Program-made: the position numbers and the translations under genes
Source of the DNA: Nostoc linckia NIES-25
GTDB taxonomy: Bacteria > Cyanobacteriota > Cyanobacteriia > Cyanobacteriales > Nostocaceae
DNA length: 64,000 nucleotides
Reading direction: 5' to 3'
Assembly: GCF_002368035.1 (NCBI RefSeq)
Contig: NZ_AP018222.1
Location: forward strand, 6,062,238 to 6,126,237
Notes under the pieces: model-generated
What the model was told of the DNA's origin: nothing
The model's input: the letters and a program-made list of their open reading frames with translations, nothing else
Database searches by the model: none
In this document: positions 44,576 to 52,505 of the stretch, in pieces
Layout of the letters: every line of letters starts with the position of its first letter
Numbering within the stretch: position 1 is the first letter of the stretch

Positions 44576-45091
44576 CTACATATCATTGTCAGAAGGATTC
44601 AGAGAATAATCAGCTGCTGCTTGGGTGCGACGGCGGCTCATTTTTTGTTCGTAATCATCGTAGGCAATACAGATCCAAATTAAAGCCATGAATAAGATGG
44701 TTTTGTTAAAGCTTTCTGCTCCATTAGGAAATAAACTGCCAGCAGGTATAATGCCAAATGCCAAAGTAATACTAAATGTTATTAGTATTAGTAATAGACC
44801 TGTCCAACGCACCCAATAATTGAGAGCAAACAACGCACCAAAAACGATTTCTGCTAAAGGTAACAACCAGGCATAAGGAATGGCAATTAGCCAAGGTAGT
44901 GGCCCCAATCCTTCCCATCCCGGTGGAATTTCAGGCCCAATTATTTGCAGTTTTTGAATTATAACTGTTTGGTAGAAACCGTTAGGAACGCTAAAGTTGA
45001 GATAGTTAGCAATACCAGAAAGAAAAAAGAAAACACCTATCGTTACGCGACTGACAACAACAGCCGTCCGTAGATTGAGTAAGTATTTCAT
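44576..45091 (-). CDS. DoxX-like membrane protein
   Basis: The 171-residue product has four membrane helices and resembles the DoxX/TQO small-subunit-like family: VVSRVTIGVFFFLSGIANYL, PWLIAIPYAWLLPLAEIVFGALFAL, WTGLLLILITFSITLAFGI and TILFMALIWICIAYDD. Members are linked to respiratory or thiol-oxidising membrane complexes, though most are uncharacterised. The ATG has AGGAG before it. It lies downstream of the type-2 NADH dehydrogenase in the same direction, separated by about 200 bp, and might serve the same membrane electron transport. Confidence 0.72.
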   Translation of the reverse strand: MKYLLNLRTAVVVSRVTIGVFFFLSGIANYLNFSVPNGFYQTVIIQKLQIIGPEIPPGWEGLGPLPWLIAIPYAWLLPLAEIVFGALFALNYWVRWTGLLLILITFSITLAFGIIPAGSLFPNGAESFNKTILFMALIWICIAYDDYEQKMSRRRTQAAADYSLNPSDNDM

Positions 45092-45294
45092 AAGTGGACT
45101 CCTAAAAATGAGATTTAGTTTGAATAAACTTCGCGGATCAGTATCGATCGTTAACTGTTAACCGTCAGTGGCGAACAACATGAGTGGCTGTGCAATTTCA
45201 AAGCGTTAAGTTCCGTTCGCTCTTAGCGTTGGCGTAGCCATCGCCGGAAGTCGGCGCTCAGACTTGTCTCCGTGTCTCCGTATCCCCGCGTCCT

Positions 45295-46710
45295 TCAACG
45301 AGAAGGGGGTGTTAAGCGATCGAGTAAGGTGGGTACACCTGTCCAACCGAAATTTTGTTGGAATTGCATCGGGAAAGCAGCCCGCCAGACGAGCGGAGTT
45401 GCCAAAATTAGTCCAGCCGCGACGGTTGCAACGCCATATAGTAAAGGAGTCTGTCCTAACTGCATGTGAGAAAAAGGGCGATCGCGCCCGAATAATTCGT
45501 CAGTCAGCCATTCGGTTGTGGCTTTGCGATTATGTGCAGAGTTTGGTAGCAATTGTAAATATGTTGCTTCGCGAATGAGATGACCTGGTTGCCCTTTAAT
45601 CTGGACTTTGTTAAACAAGTTAGCAACACCTTCGTTGAGTCCCAATTTCATCAAAGTACCGCGCATTTGGATTTGCACGGATGTGGCGGGTTTGCCTTCC
45701 CCAAGCCGCTTGAGATTGTGAGCGATCGCTTTTCCCTGTTGATAAGCAACTTGGGCTGTGGTTGGTTGGGGATTACCGCTATCTGTGGCACAGTCTCCAG
45801 CCGCAAATATTTCAGGAAAATCAGCTAGTTGCAATGTAGATGTTACCAGTAACCGCCCGCGATTCTTTGGCACTGGTAACTCCATCAACAAAGGATTGGG
45901 AGCAGTTCCAGCAGTCCAAGCGATGGTTCCAGCAGGTAAAATTTGGGTTTGCTCGTGTTGACGGTACTCTACACCATCCGCGTGAATCTTGGTGACAGCC
46001 GCATCAAATAGGAAATCCACAGGAACTACCCGACGTTTGAGCGCCCGTTGCACTGTACACTTCAAATGGCTGTTCACATCTCCTTTGAGGATTTCTCGGC
46101 TGCGGTTCACCAGTACCACCCGAATTTCATCCGCATCGCCGCCCAACTCGTCGTACCAAATGGGTAGTAAATCTGCTAACGTACAAGCGAGTTCGATGCC
46201 AGCCGGCCCCGCCCCAATGATGGCCGCAGTCAGCAGTAGCCGGCGATGTTGCGAGTCTTGAGTTTGAATTGCTTGATGCAGCCTGTGTCGCAAGTGTTTC
46301 CGCAAAGCCATCGCCTCTTCCCCAGAGGTAAAGGGTATGGTATGTTCCGCTGCACCCGAAGTATCGAAGTAGGTTGTTTTACTGCCCAGTGCTAATACTA
46401 AGTTACCGTAGTCAAAAACCTTTCCAGAGGCGAGGACGACTGTGCGTTGATGTGGGTGAATTGATTCCACTGTGTCTTGCACAAAAGTGACACTACTATC
46501 AGCTAAAAGCTCTTTGTAGCGGGGGTAAACTTGTGTGCTGTGTAATTCGCCGCTTAATAGTTCATATAATAAGGGTTTGAAACTAAAGCGATCGCGTTGC
46601 TCAATTAAAATAATAGGATACGAGTAATTTTGATGGCTTAAGTGCAGAGCTGTAAACAGTCCAGCAAAGCCACCACCCAAAATGACTGTGGGATAAGATG
46701 CTTGCTGCAT
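45295..46710 (-). CDS. Type-2 NAD(P)H dehydrogenase (NDH-2 family)
   Basis: The 471-residue flavoprotein oxidises NAD(P)H and passes electrons to quinone without pumping protons. FAD motif VILGGGFAGLFTALHL, NAD(P) motif AAIIGAGPAGIELACTL, and late FAD motif IFAAGDCATDSGNPQPTTAQVAYQQG are visible. The C-terminus has a hydrophobic helix (YGVATVAAGLILATPLVW) that may anchor it. This is the domain order of cyanobacterial Ndb proteins; which paralogue it is cannot be said. Just after the gene lies DNA with Nostoc palindromic repeats (about 45205-45290). Confidence 0.88.
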   Translation of the reverse strand: MQQASYPTVILGGGFAGLFTALHLSHQNYSYPIILIEQRDRFSFKPLLYELLSGELHSTQVYPRYKELLADSSVTFVQDTVESIHPHQRTVVLASGKVFDYGNLVLALGSKTTYFDTSGAAEHTIPFTSGEEAMALRKHLRHRLHQAIQTQDSQHRRLLLTAAIIGAGPAGIELACTLADLLPIWYDELGGDADEIRVVLVNRSREILKGDVNSHLKCTVQRALKRRVVPVDFLFDAAVTKIHADGVEYRQHEQTQILPAGTIAWTAGTAPNPLLMELPVPKNRGRLLVTSTLQLADFPEIFAAGDCATDSGNPQPTTAQVAYQQGKAIAHNLKRLGEGKPATSVQIQMRGTLMKLGLNEGVANLFNKVQIKGQPGHLIREATYLQLLPNSAHNRKATTEWLTDELFGRDRPFSHMQLGQTPLLYGVATVAAGLILATPLVWRAAFPMQFQQNFGWTGVPTLLDRLTPPSR

Positions 46711-46871
46711 AGGTGTAAGAGTCGCTGAGAGTGAACTGCTCTTAGTATGCCGACACCTAGCAACTCTTAAGTGATGAAAAAATAAAGCTTAACTGAAAAA
46801 TTCCAGGGAATTTACAACATACTTTTCATTACTTTCTCAGCAATAATTCAGATTATTTTCAGATCCTATGT

Positions 46872-47069
46872 ATGAATAAAGATACAAAGTTTTTGCTGAT
46901 ATTTGGCTCAATATTCACTGCTATCGGCACTATAATTGCTGTCACGGGCATAATTATTGGATTGAAGACTCGTTCTTTTGTAGCCACGGCAATTCCAGCA
47001 CAAGGGACAATCATCGAGTTGGTGCAACGTTGGTCAACTGATAATGGGCGTTTTTCCTATGAACCTATC
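46872..47069 (+). pseudogene. Truncated DUF3592-like membrane protein
   Basis: The first 66 codons give a start with one membrane helix (FLLIFGSIFTAIGTIIAVTGIIIGL), followed by ATAIPAQGTIIELVQRWSTDNGRFSYEPI. The DUF3592 pattern (small membrane protein, helix then beta domain with A-x-G-x-I) is recognisable but ends where an insertion sequence remnant begins. The frame then runs a few codons into that remnant and stops at 47105. Confidence 0.65.
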
Positions 47070-47304
47070 CCACTAATAAAATCCTTTGAATCCAGATGTG
47101 GATAGTTGCGAGGTCGATAAAGGAATCAAAATATACTTTTTGACGTTCCCATCGGACAGCTAAACGACGATACTTACGTTGATACCAAGCAAAACAACGT
47201 TCTTGTTGAAACCTTGGGACTGAGATTTGAATAGGTCTGCCTCTGTTTTTCTTGGTTTTCCAAGACCGGGCTGGGTTTAGAGGCGATTGTCGCCCCTTGA
47301 AATC
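47065..47304 (-). pseudogene. 3' remnant of an IS transposase
   Basis: On the minus strand a frame without start reads PLNPARSWKTKKNRGRPIQI, then FQQERCFAWYQRKYRRLAVRWERQ, VYFDSFIDLATIHIWIQRIL and LVG before a TAG at 47065-47067. This matches the C-terminal end of IS5-family transposases common in Nostoc (remembered pattern). Upstream in frame is a stop and no N-terminal part is seen. The insertion broke the small plus-strand gene at 46872. Confidence 0.78.
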
Positions 47305-47380
47305 ATTTCATTAAAAAATTTGAGGATTTTAAATGTTTGCCAAAAATTGCTTTATCTTAGCCGCTCGTGGATGGTAGCCG

Positions 47381-49396
47381 CTAAACTCTCACCCATTTCA
47401 ACACTTTGGGATCTTTATCATAGCGATAGGTTAAGCCGTCCGTAGTAGTGATAGATTCCCCTTTGCTCGCCTTACTTCTAATAGTGGAAACGGAATAGTA
47501 CGTTAAATCATTCATTTCCTTATGAGAAAGCCTTTTGCTTGTACTGATTTCTGACTCATTTTGGGATTGATCTTGAGATGAATTATCTATTATGATTTCA
47601 GTATTTTCGGAAGTATTAGTGATAATTTCGTTTGTTTTTTGCAACCGATAATCCTGCACAGATACAAGTTGCCAACTGGAATCTTGTGCCAGTTCTAAAA
47701 CCCATTGGTGATAATTAAATAGACTTTCTCTATGTCCAACACTAATAAACGTTGTTTTGGTATCTTGTAGCTGTTGATATAAACTTCCTTCATTTGTTAA
47801 ATCTAAGGCACTTGTTGCTTCATCTAAAATAGTAAAGTTAGGATGAGTAACTAACAGTCGTGCAAAGGCAAGGCGTTGTTGTTCTCCCAGAGATAATATA
47901 TTTTCCCACGGAACTTCAGTATCAAAGCCTTCAACTCGACTTAGCAAGTTTTGCAAGTTTACTTGTTGCAAAACGTCTTTGAGTTCTGCGTCGGTCATTT
48001 GACGATTCATATTAGGATAAAGTAACTGTTCGCGCAAAGTACCTAAAATGATATAAGGTCGTTGGGGTAAAAATAATACTTCTTTTAGGGGAGGTCGTAC
48101 TAAACGGCCAGTTCCCGCATTCCACAAACCAGCGATGGCTCTCAACAGAGAACTTTTACCCCGACCACTCGGCCCCACAATTAGTAAACCTTCTCCAGGC
48201 TGAACGTTTAATGACAAGTCTTCGACGATTACCTGCTCATAATTAGGCGTTTGTAAAGTGACATTCTCAAAAGCGAGATGGTTTTCTTCTATTGTTTTGA
48301 TAGTGCTGACATTTTCTGGCTGTTTACTTACTTCTTCTAAAGCATCTGAAAATTCAGATAAACGCTCAACGTAACTAGAAAATCGCCCAGAAACACCAAA
48401 TTCACGGATTAATTCTTCTAAAGCGGCTGCAAATTGATAGCTGGCTGTAGTGGCTTGTCCAACTTGTCCAAAATCAATGTCACCTTTAATGTATAAAGGT
48501 GCGAGTACTAAGAGCATACCAAGTTCGATCGCACCTCGATATCCTCTGTTAAAAATTGCCTGATTTCTCTCCCAACCAATCTTGCGTTGAATATTTTTGA
48601 TTAGGTTCAAAAATCGGCGTTGAATTATATTGAATTCTTGTTCTTCTCCTTGATAAAAAGCTATAGACTCAGCGTGATTTCGCACATGAGTTAAAACATA
48701 ATTATAATCGCCTTTAGATTCGAGTTCTGCCTGATTAATTTTAATAAATTCCTGATTTAAGTAACCACCAATGAAATTGCAGATAATTGTATAAATAATC
48801 ATACCGATAGCTATTTGTTGAGAAATTGACCAGATAATTACTAAAAAAGTCATCATTTCCAATGCTTTTTCTAAAAAAGTAGCTGAAAAGTTGATAGCAC
48901 TACTTGTAATCGGTTCAATTTCTTGGGATAAGCGTTGATCTGGGTTATCGATGTCGGCTTTAAAGTTTATTTTGTAATAAGCACGATTTCTCAAATATTT
49001 ATTTAATGTATTCTTTTCAAGCCATTGATACCAATCAAGAGCAATTTGTCTTCTGAGAAATTTATTAAATCCAAGCAAAAGCGTTATACAAACAATACCA
49101 ACAGCATAGATTGAGATAGTAGAAGTAAATTTAGAATAATCTTTTTCTTGAATAATTACATCGATTAAGTAGCGATGAATAAAAGTATTACCAGCATTAA
49201 TGCCTACAAATATAATTATTACTAATAAGAGTAAAATCAGCATTCCCCATGCACGAATTACGTCTGAGAATGCTCTTTCCCCTGGCGAGGTTGGATACCA
49301 AAAAGGGCCTGCGATCGCTTTTACATCTTCCCAGAATTGGATAAAACTTGAAAATGCATTTGTTGCGGGTTGAGCTTGAACAACTTGGGTTGGCAT
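47381..49396 (-). CDS. ABC transporter of the SbmA/ABCD type, cyclic-peptide exporter (NosG-like)
   Basis: The 671-residue half transporter has a membrane domain with about six helices (first at 48-66, ILLLLVIIIFVGINAG) and an ATPase domain (about 365-560: Walker A GPSGRGKSS, signature LSLGEQQRLA, Walker B FTILDEATSAL, H-loop SVGHRESL). This type exports cyanobacterial peptides in nostopeptolide- and nostocyclopeptide-like clusters. An extra C-terminal part (about 575-671) with SKRLSHKEMNDLTYYSVSTI and a WVRV end resembles a short helix-turn-helix or repeat tail. It is the last gene of a minus-strand series that starts with the PKS/NRPS. Confidence 0.87.
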   Translation of the reverse strand: MPTQVVQAQPATNAFSSFIQFWEDVKAIAGPFWYPTSPGERAFSDVIRAWGMLILLLLVIIIFVGINAGNTFIHRYLIDVIIQEKDYSKFTSTISIYAVGIVCITLLLGFNKFLRRQIALDWYQWLEKNTLNKYLRNRAYYKINFKADIDNPDQRLSQEIEPITSSAINFSATFLEKALEMMTFLVIIWSISQQIAIGMIIYTIICNFIGGYLNQEFIKINQAELESKGDYNYVLTHVRNHAESIAFYQGEEQEFNIIQRRFLNLIKNIQRKIGWERNQAIFNRGYRGAIELGMLLVLAPLYIKGDIDFGQVGQATTASYQFAAALEELIREFGVSGRFSSYVERLSEFSDALEEVSKQPENVSTIKTIEENHLAFENVTLQTPNYEQVIVEDLSLNVQPGEGLLIVGPSGRGKSSLLRAIAGLWNAGTGRLVRPPLKEVLFLPQRPYIILGTLREQLLYPNMNRQMTDAELKDVLQQVNLQNLLSRVEGFDTEVPWENILSLGEQQRLAFARLLVTHPNFTILDEATSALDLTNEGSLYQQLQDTKTTFISVGHRESLFNYHQWVLELAQDSSWQLVSVQDYRLQKTNEIITNTSENTEIIIDNSSQDQSQNESEISTSKRLSHKEMNDLTYYSVSTIRSKASKGESITTTDGLTYRYDKDPKVLKWVRV

Positions 49397-49498
49397 ATTT
49401 GAGAAATAACTTAATTTTTTTTATCAAAATTAATACTTTTTAGTGTTGACTAACGAGTAATAATCACCCAAAAAATAATCCCACTCAACACTAATTTT

Positions 49499-50320
49499 TC
49501 AGATGATTTTACCTAACTGTTGAGTGCGGCTCAAAGCAGTAAGCACTGCATTAGAGATGACAGTTCGCATCCCACCTTTTTCTAACTCGTAAAGACCAGC
49601 AGCAGTCACTCCCCCAGGACTCGTTACCTTGTTGCGTAAGACTGCTGGATGTTCGCCAGTTTGAAACATCAGTTCTACACTCCCAGCAATCGTATGCAAT
49701 GTTAGTTCTTGGGCTTGTGCGCGAGTTAAACCCATCTGTACCCCAGCATCAATCATCGCTTCGATGTACAGAAATATAAACCCAGTGCCGGCGCTACTTA
49801 ACGCCGTTGCCATATCCAGATAATGTTCATTTTGGGTAGTAAATTCTTTGCCTAATGCTTGTAAAATGACTTGGGTATGCGATCGCTGTATTTCTGTCAC
49901 ACTTGGTGATGCGCTCCACACCGTAGTCCCATGACCAACTTGTACAGCAATATTCGGCATTGTACGCACAACAGCAGGATGATTCAACCCTTCGCACAGA
50001 GATGCAATACCTACTCCACCGACGATACTAATTACTAAAGCATCAGGTGAAATTTTATCCTTCAGCATAGCCATAACAGAGGTTAAAACCTGCGGTTTTA
50101 CAGCCAGTAGCACAATCGATACGCCTTGTATAGCTTCTATATTGGAGGTTGTAGTACGTACTCCATATTCCTTTTCTAAATACAGGCATCGTGTAGAAAG
50201 TGGGTCACTGACTATAACTAAATCGGGTTGTTGAATAGTTTTTGTCGATAACAATCTACTAATAATCATTTCGCCCATCGTACCACCGCCGATAAAGGCA
50301 ATTTTTAAATCTTTGAGCAT
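49499..50320 (-). CDS. Pyrroline-5-carboxylate reductase-like enzyme (NosF-like)
   Basis: The 273-residue protein has an N-terminal Rossmann fold (IAFIGGGTMGEMIISRLL) and the C-terminal ProC signature (HPAVLRNKVTSPGGVTAAGLYELEKGG). In its context it should reduce 3-methyl-pyrroline-5-carboxylate to 4-methylproline, as NosF does in the nostopeptolide pathway, rather than serve general proline supply. The ATG has an AAGGAGA site. It follows the dehydrogenase gene (NosE-like) by about 30 bp, so they are cotranscribed. Housekeeping proC is a possible alternative but would not normally lie in this place. Confidence 0.87.
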   Translation of the reverse strand: MLKDLKIAFIGGGTMGEMIISRLLSTKTIQQPDLVIVSDPLSTRCLYLEKEYGVRTTTSNIEAIQGVSIVLLAVKPQVLTSVMAMLKDKISPDALVISIVGGVGIASLCEGLNHPAVVRTMPNIAVQVGHGTTVWSASPSVTEIQRSHTQVILQALGKEFTTQNEHYLDMATALSSAGTGFIFLYIEAMIDAGVQMGLTRAQAQELTLHTIAGSVELMFQTGEHPAVLRNKVTSPGGVTAAGLYELEKGGMRTVISNAVLTALSRTQQLGKII

Positions 50321-50351
50321 ATCTTTCTCCTTATTTTATATGTTGTTGGTA

Positions 50352-51458
50352 TCAATATAGATTAGGTTGAATTACAGCTTTTAATACAGAACCTTGTTCT
50401 ACGTCCGCTAGAGCTTGATTAATTTCTGCTAGTGTGTATGAATGGCTAATTATGCTCTCCCAAGCAATATTTTTCCTGGAATCACTATGACGTTTTAGTA
50501 ATTCAATCATTCTGTAAAAATGGCTGAAATCAATTCCCCAAGTTCCGCGAATATCAATATGTTTGAGATTAATTTCTAAGTGGGGATTGATAAGAATCTC
50601 ACCCGTGTTTGTGTAATGCCCGACAACCACATAACGACCACCATTTCTCGTCATATTCAAACCCTCTTTGACAGCAATGGGAATGCCTGTGGCTTCAATA
50701 GTTACATCAGCACCGTGTCCGTGTGTCAATTCCAAAACCCGCTCAATATGTTGTTGTGGGTCGTTAGGGTTAATTACAAGGGTTTCATCTACACCGAAGG
50801 CTTTGGCAACTACTAATCGACTCTCAAACTTATCAATGACAATTACTTTGCCCGCACCTGAGAGTAAAGCCAGAATTGCCGCACTCAAACCTACAGGCCC
50901 GCAACCCTGTACCACGACAATATCACCAATTTGAATTTGCGCTCGATCGATAGCGTGTAGTGCAGTTGGTAAAGCACATCCCCCAGCAATGAATTGCTTT
51001 GGTGAAACTTCTTCAGGTAAAGTGAGAACTTTCACCCCTGGTTTGAGGTAAATCAATTCAGACCAACCACCCAGTAATCCATCTTTGGCTGAATAAGTAA
51101 CACCATAAACCTTGCGTTGTGGACAGCGAGTGGATGCTTTGGCTACCAGACAATACCAGCAGTTGTAACAGGTTTCGTGGACATCGAGAAAAGTAGCGAT
51201 CGCTCCAGGCTGAATTAATCTACCATTGACATCATTAACCTGTCCGCCTGTTTCCACCACACGACCAACTGAAAAGTGACCGGGGATAATTGGATACGGT
51301 ACTCCTTCTAAATGCCCACGGAGTAAATGTACATCTGTTCCACAAACTTCAGAATATATGGTTTCAATAATGATTCCACCCTTTTCTAAAATTGGGTCTG
51401 GTAATTGTTGGATTGTAACTGGGTGGTTAGGCGCAGTCATCACAGCTGCTTTGGGCAT
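50352..51458 (-). CDS. Zinc-dependent alcohol dehydrogenase (NosE-like)
   Basis: The 368-residue enzyme has a medium-chain dehydrogenase layout: catalytic zinc Cys in SEVCGTDVHLL and His in PIIPGHFSVG, a structural-zinc Cys cluster (CYNCWYC ... RC), and NAD motif VVQGCGPVGLSAAI followed by acidic VIDKF. In the nostopeptolide route NosE oxidises 5-hydroxyleucine to the semialdehyde that cyclises to methylpyrroline carboxylate. The neighbouring NosF-like reductase and 2-oxoglutarate oxygenase on the same strand support that role. The ATG has GAGGTAAT upstream. Confidence 0.87.
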   Translation of the reverse strand: MPKAAVMTAPNHPVTIQQLPDPILEKGGIIIETIYSEVCGTDVHLLRGHLEGVPYPIIPGHFSVGRVVETGGQVNDVNGRLIQPGAIATFLDVHETCYNCWYCLVAKASTRCPQRKVYGVTYSAKDGLLGGWSELIYLKPGVKVLTLPEEVSPKQFIAGGCALPTALHAIDRAQIQIGDIVVVQGCGPVGLSAAILALLSGAGKVIVIDKFESRLVVAKAFGVDETLVINPNDPQQHIERVLELTHGHGADVTIEATGIPIAVKEGLNMTRNGGRYVVVGHYTNTGEILINPHLEINLKHIDIRGTWGIDFSHFYRMIELLKRHSDSRKNIAWESIISHSYTLAEINQALADVEQGSVLKAVIQPNLY

Positions 51459-51477
51459 GAATCATTACCTCACTGAT

Positions 51478-52272
51478 TTAAGACCAGAAAATAATTTCAC
51501 CGCTAGGAAGCAAGCCAATCATGGAAGTGAAAGCTACACGCTGTCCATGCATCGGCTCAACATAGTGAAAGTTGGTTGTATTGAAAAGCAATACATCACC
51601 CACGTAAGGTTGGAAAGCGATCGCATCTGCATCAGTAATTACTGTATCGCTATATCCGTAGGAATCGAGTTTATATTGCTCATCGCTTGGTTGCCAACGG
51701 CGATCGTAAATACAAGTTTTACCATGATTGTTGTCAGACAATTTTAAGTACAAAGTCCAGGAAAGTTGAGCAGTAATTGTACAAACTTCCCATTCAGATT
51801 GCTCTATTGGTGCAAAATCAATATGAATTTGGGTTCCATGCTCTATTTTTCTGATCAGTCCTGCATAATAGCTACCGTAATCTGGTTCAGAAGCAACTCG
51901 CACCTTCGCGCCACACTCTTGAAATTTCGCCATTATGCGCTCTAATGGATTGAAGGAAGCTGCTGTAATGGAGTCTCTTAATTTAGTTGCCCGTTCTACT
52001 TCTTTAAAATAATTTCCTTTACTAATGCTGTTATATTCAAACACTGTGATGCCAACTTTTTCAATTTTAGGAGTGACATCTTCATAAGCGTTAAAGTTGA
52101 GCGATTGAGATTGAGCATATAACATCTCACACTCTTCGGGTGTGGCAAATTCTTTCAATCGAATCAGAGGGATTCGGTGTTCGAGAAGCATTTTTAAAGT
52201 TTCTGTAGTTAAGGGATACTCTTGTTTTTTATCCCACAGTGTCGATTTAATCTGATTAGAAGCAGCAGTCAT
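51478..52272 (-). CDS. 2-Oxoglutarate/Fe(II) oxygenase, likely leucine 5-hydroxylase (LdoA-like)
   Basis: The 264-residue protein has the facial triad as His-x-Asp in TQIHIDFAP and a distal His in FNTTNFHYVEP, plus an Arg for 2-oxoglutarate in GQRVAFTS. Size and motifs fit the leucine 5-hydroxylases LdoA of Nostoc and GriE of Streptomyces. Its gene lies directly ahead of NosE- and NosF-like genes, which complete leucine to 4-methylproline. That assignment rests on context and remembered similarity, not on a search. An AAGGA site precedes the ATG. The next gene upstream is the terminal NRPS. Confidence 0.85.
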   Translation of the reverse strand: MTAASNQIKSTLWDKKQEYPLTTETLKMLLEHRIPLIRLKEFATPEECEMLYAQSQSLNFNAYEDVTPKIEKVGITVFEYNSISKGNYFKEVERATKLRDSITAASFNPLERIMAKFQECGAKVRVASEPDYGSYYAGLIRKIEHGTQIHIDFAPIEQSEWEVCTITAQLSWTLYLKLSDNNHGKTCIYDRRWQPSDEQYKLDSYGYSDTVITDADAIAFQPYVGDVLLFNTTNFHYVEPMHGQRVAFTSMIGLLPSGEIIFWS

Positions 52273-52439
52273 AATACAATTCCTTACATTTAAATTTCAA
52301 ATTTCGGTTTTGGTGAAAAATCAATACGCTTGGGTTAAAGGTTATTGGCGGAGAAAATTGGTCTTTCAGACGCGATGAATCGCGTCTCTACATGAATTAC
52401 AAATCTCAATTCATATTCAAAATAAATTATCTAATTTAC

Positions 52440-52505
52440 TCTTCCCCCTGCCCCACTTCGACTACGCTCAGTGACCTCCTGCCCCTCGGTCACTGAGCGT
52501 AGCCG
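52440..52505. repeat. Palindromic repeat at the end of the NRPS gene
   Basis: CACTTCGACTACGCTCAGTG and, inverted, CACTGAGCGTAGCCGAAGTG flank GCCCCTC-type DNA. The stop codon of the NRPS lies in this repeat, so the last ~15 residues (SSTSATLSDRGAGGH) are encoded by it. Confidence 0.75.

Noticed and set aside
49499..50320. Housekeeping proC
   Set aside because: Possible by sequence, but location between a NosE-like gene and a peptide exporter favours the methylproline role.
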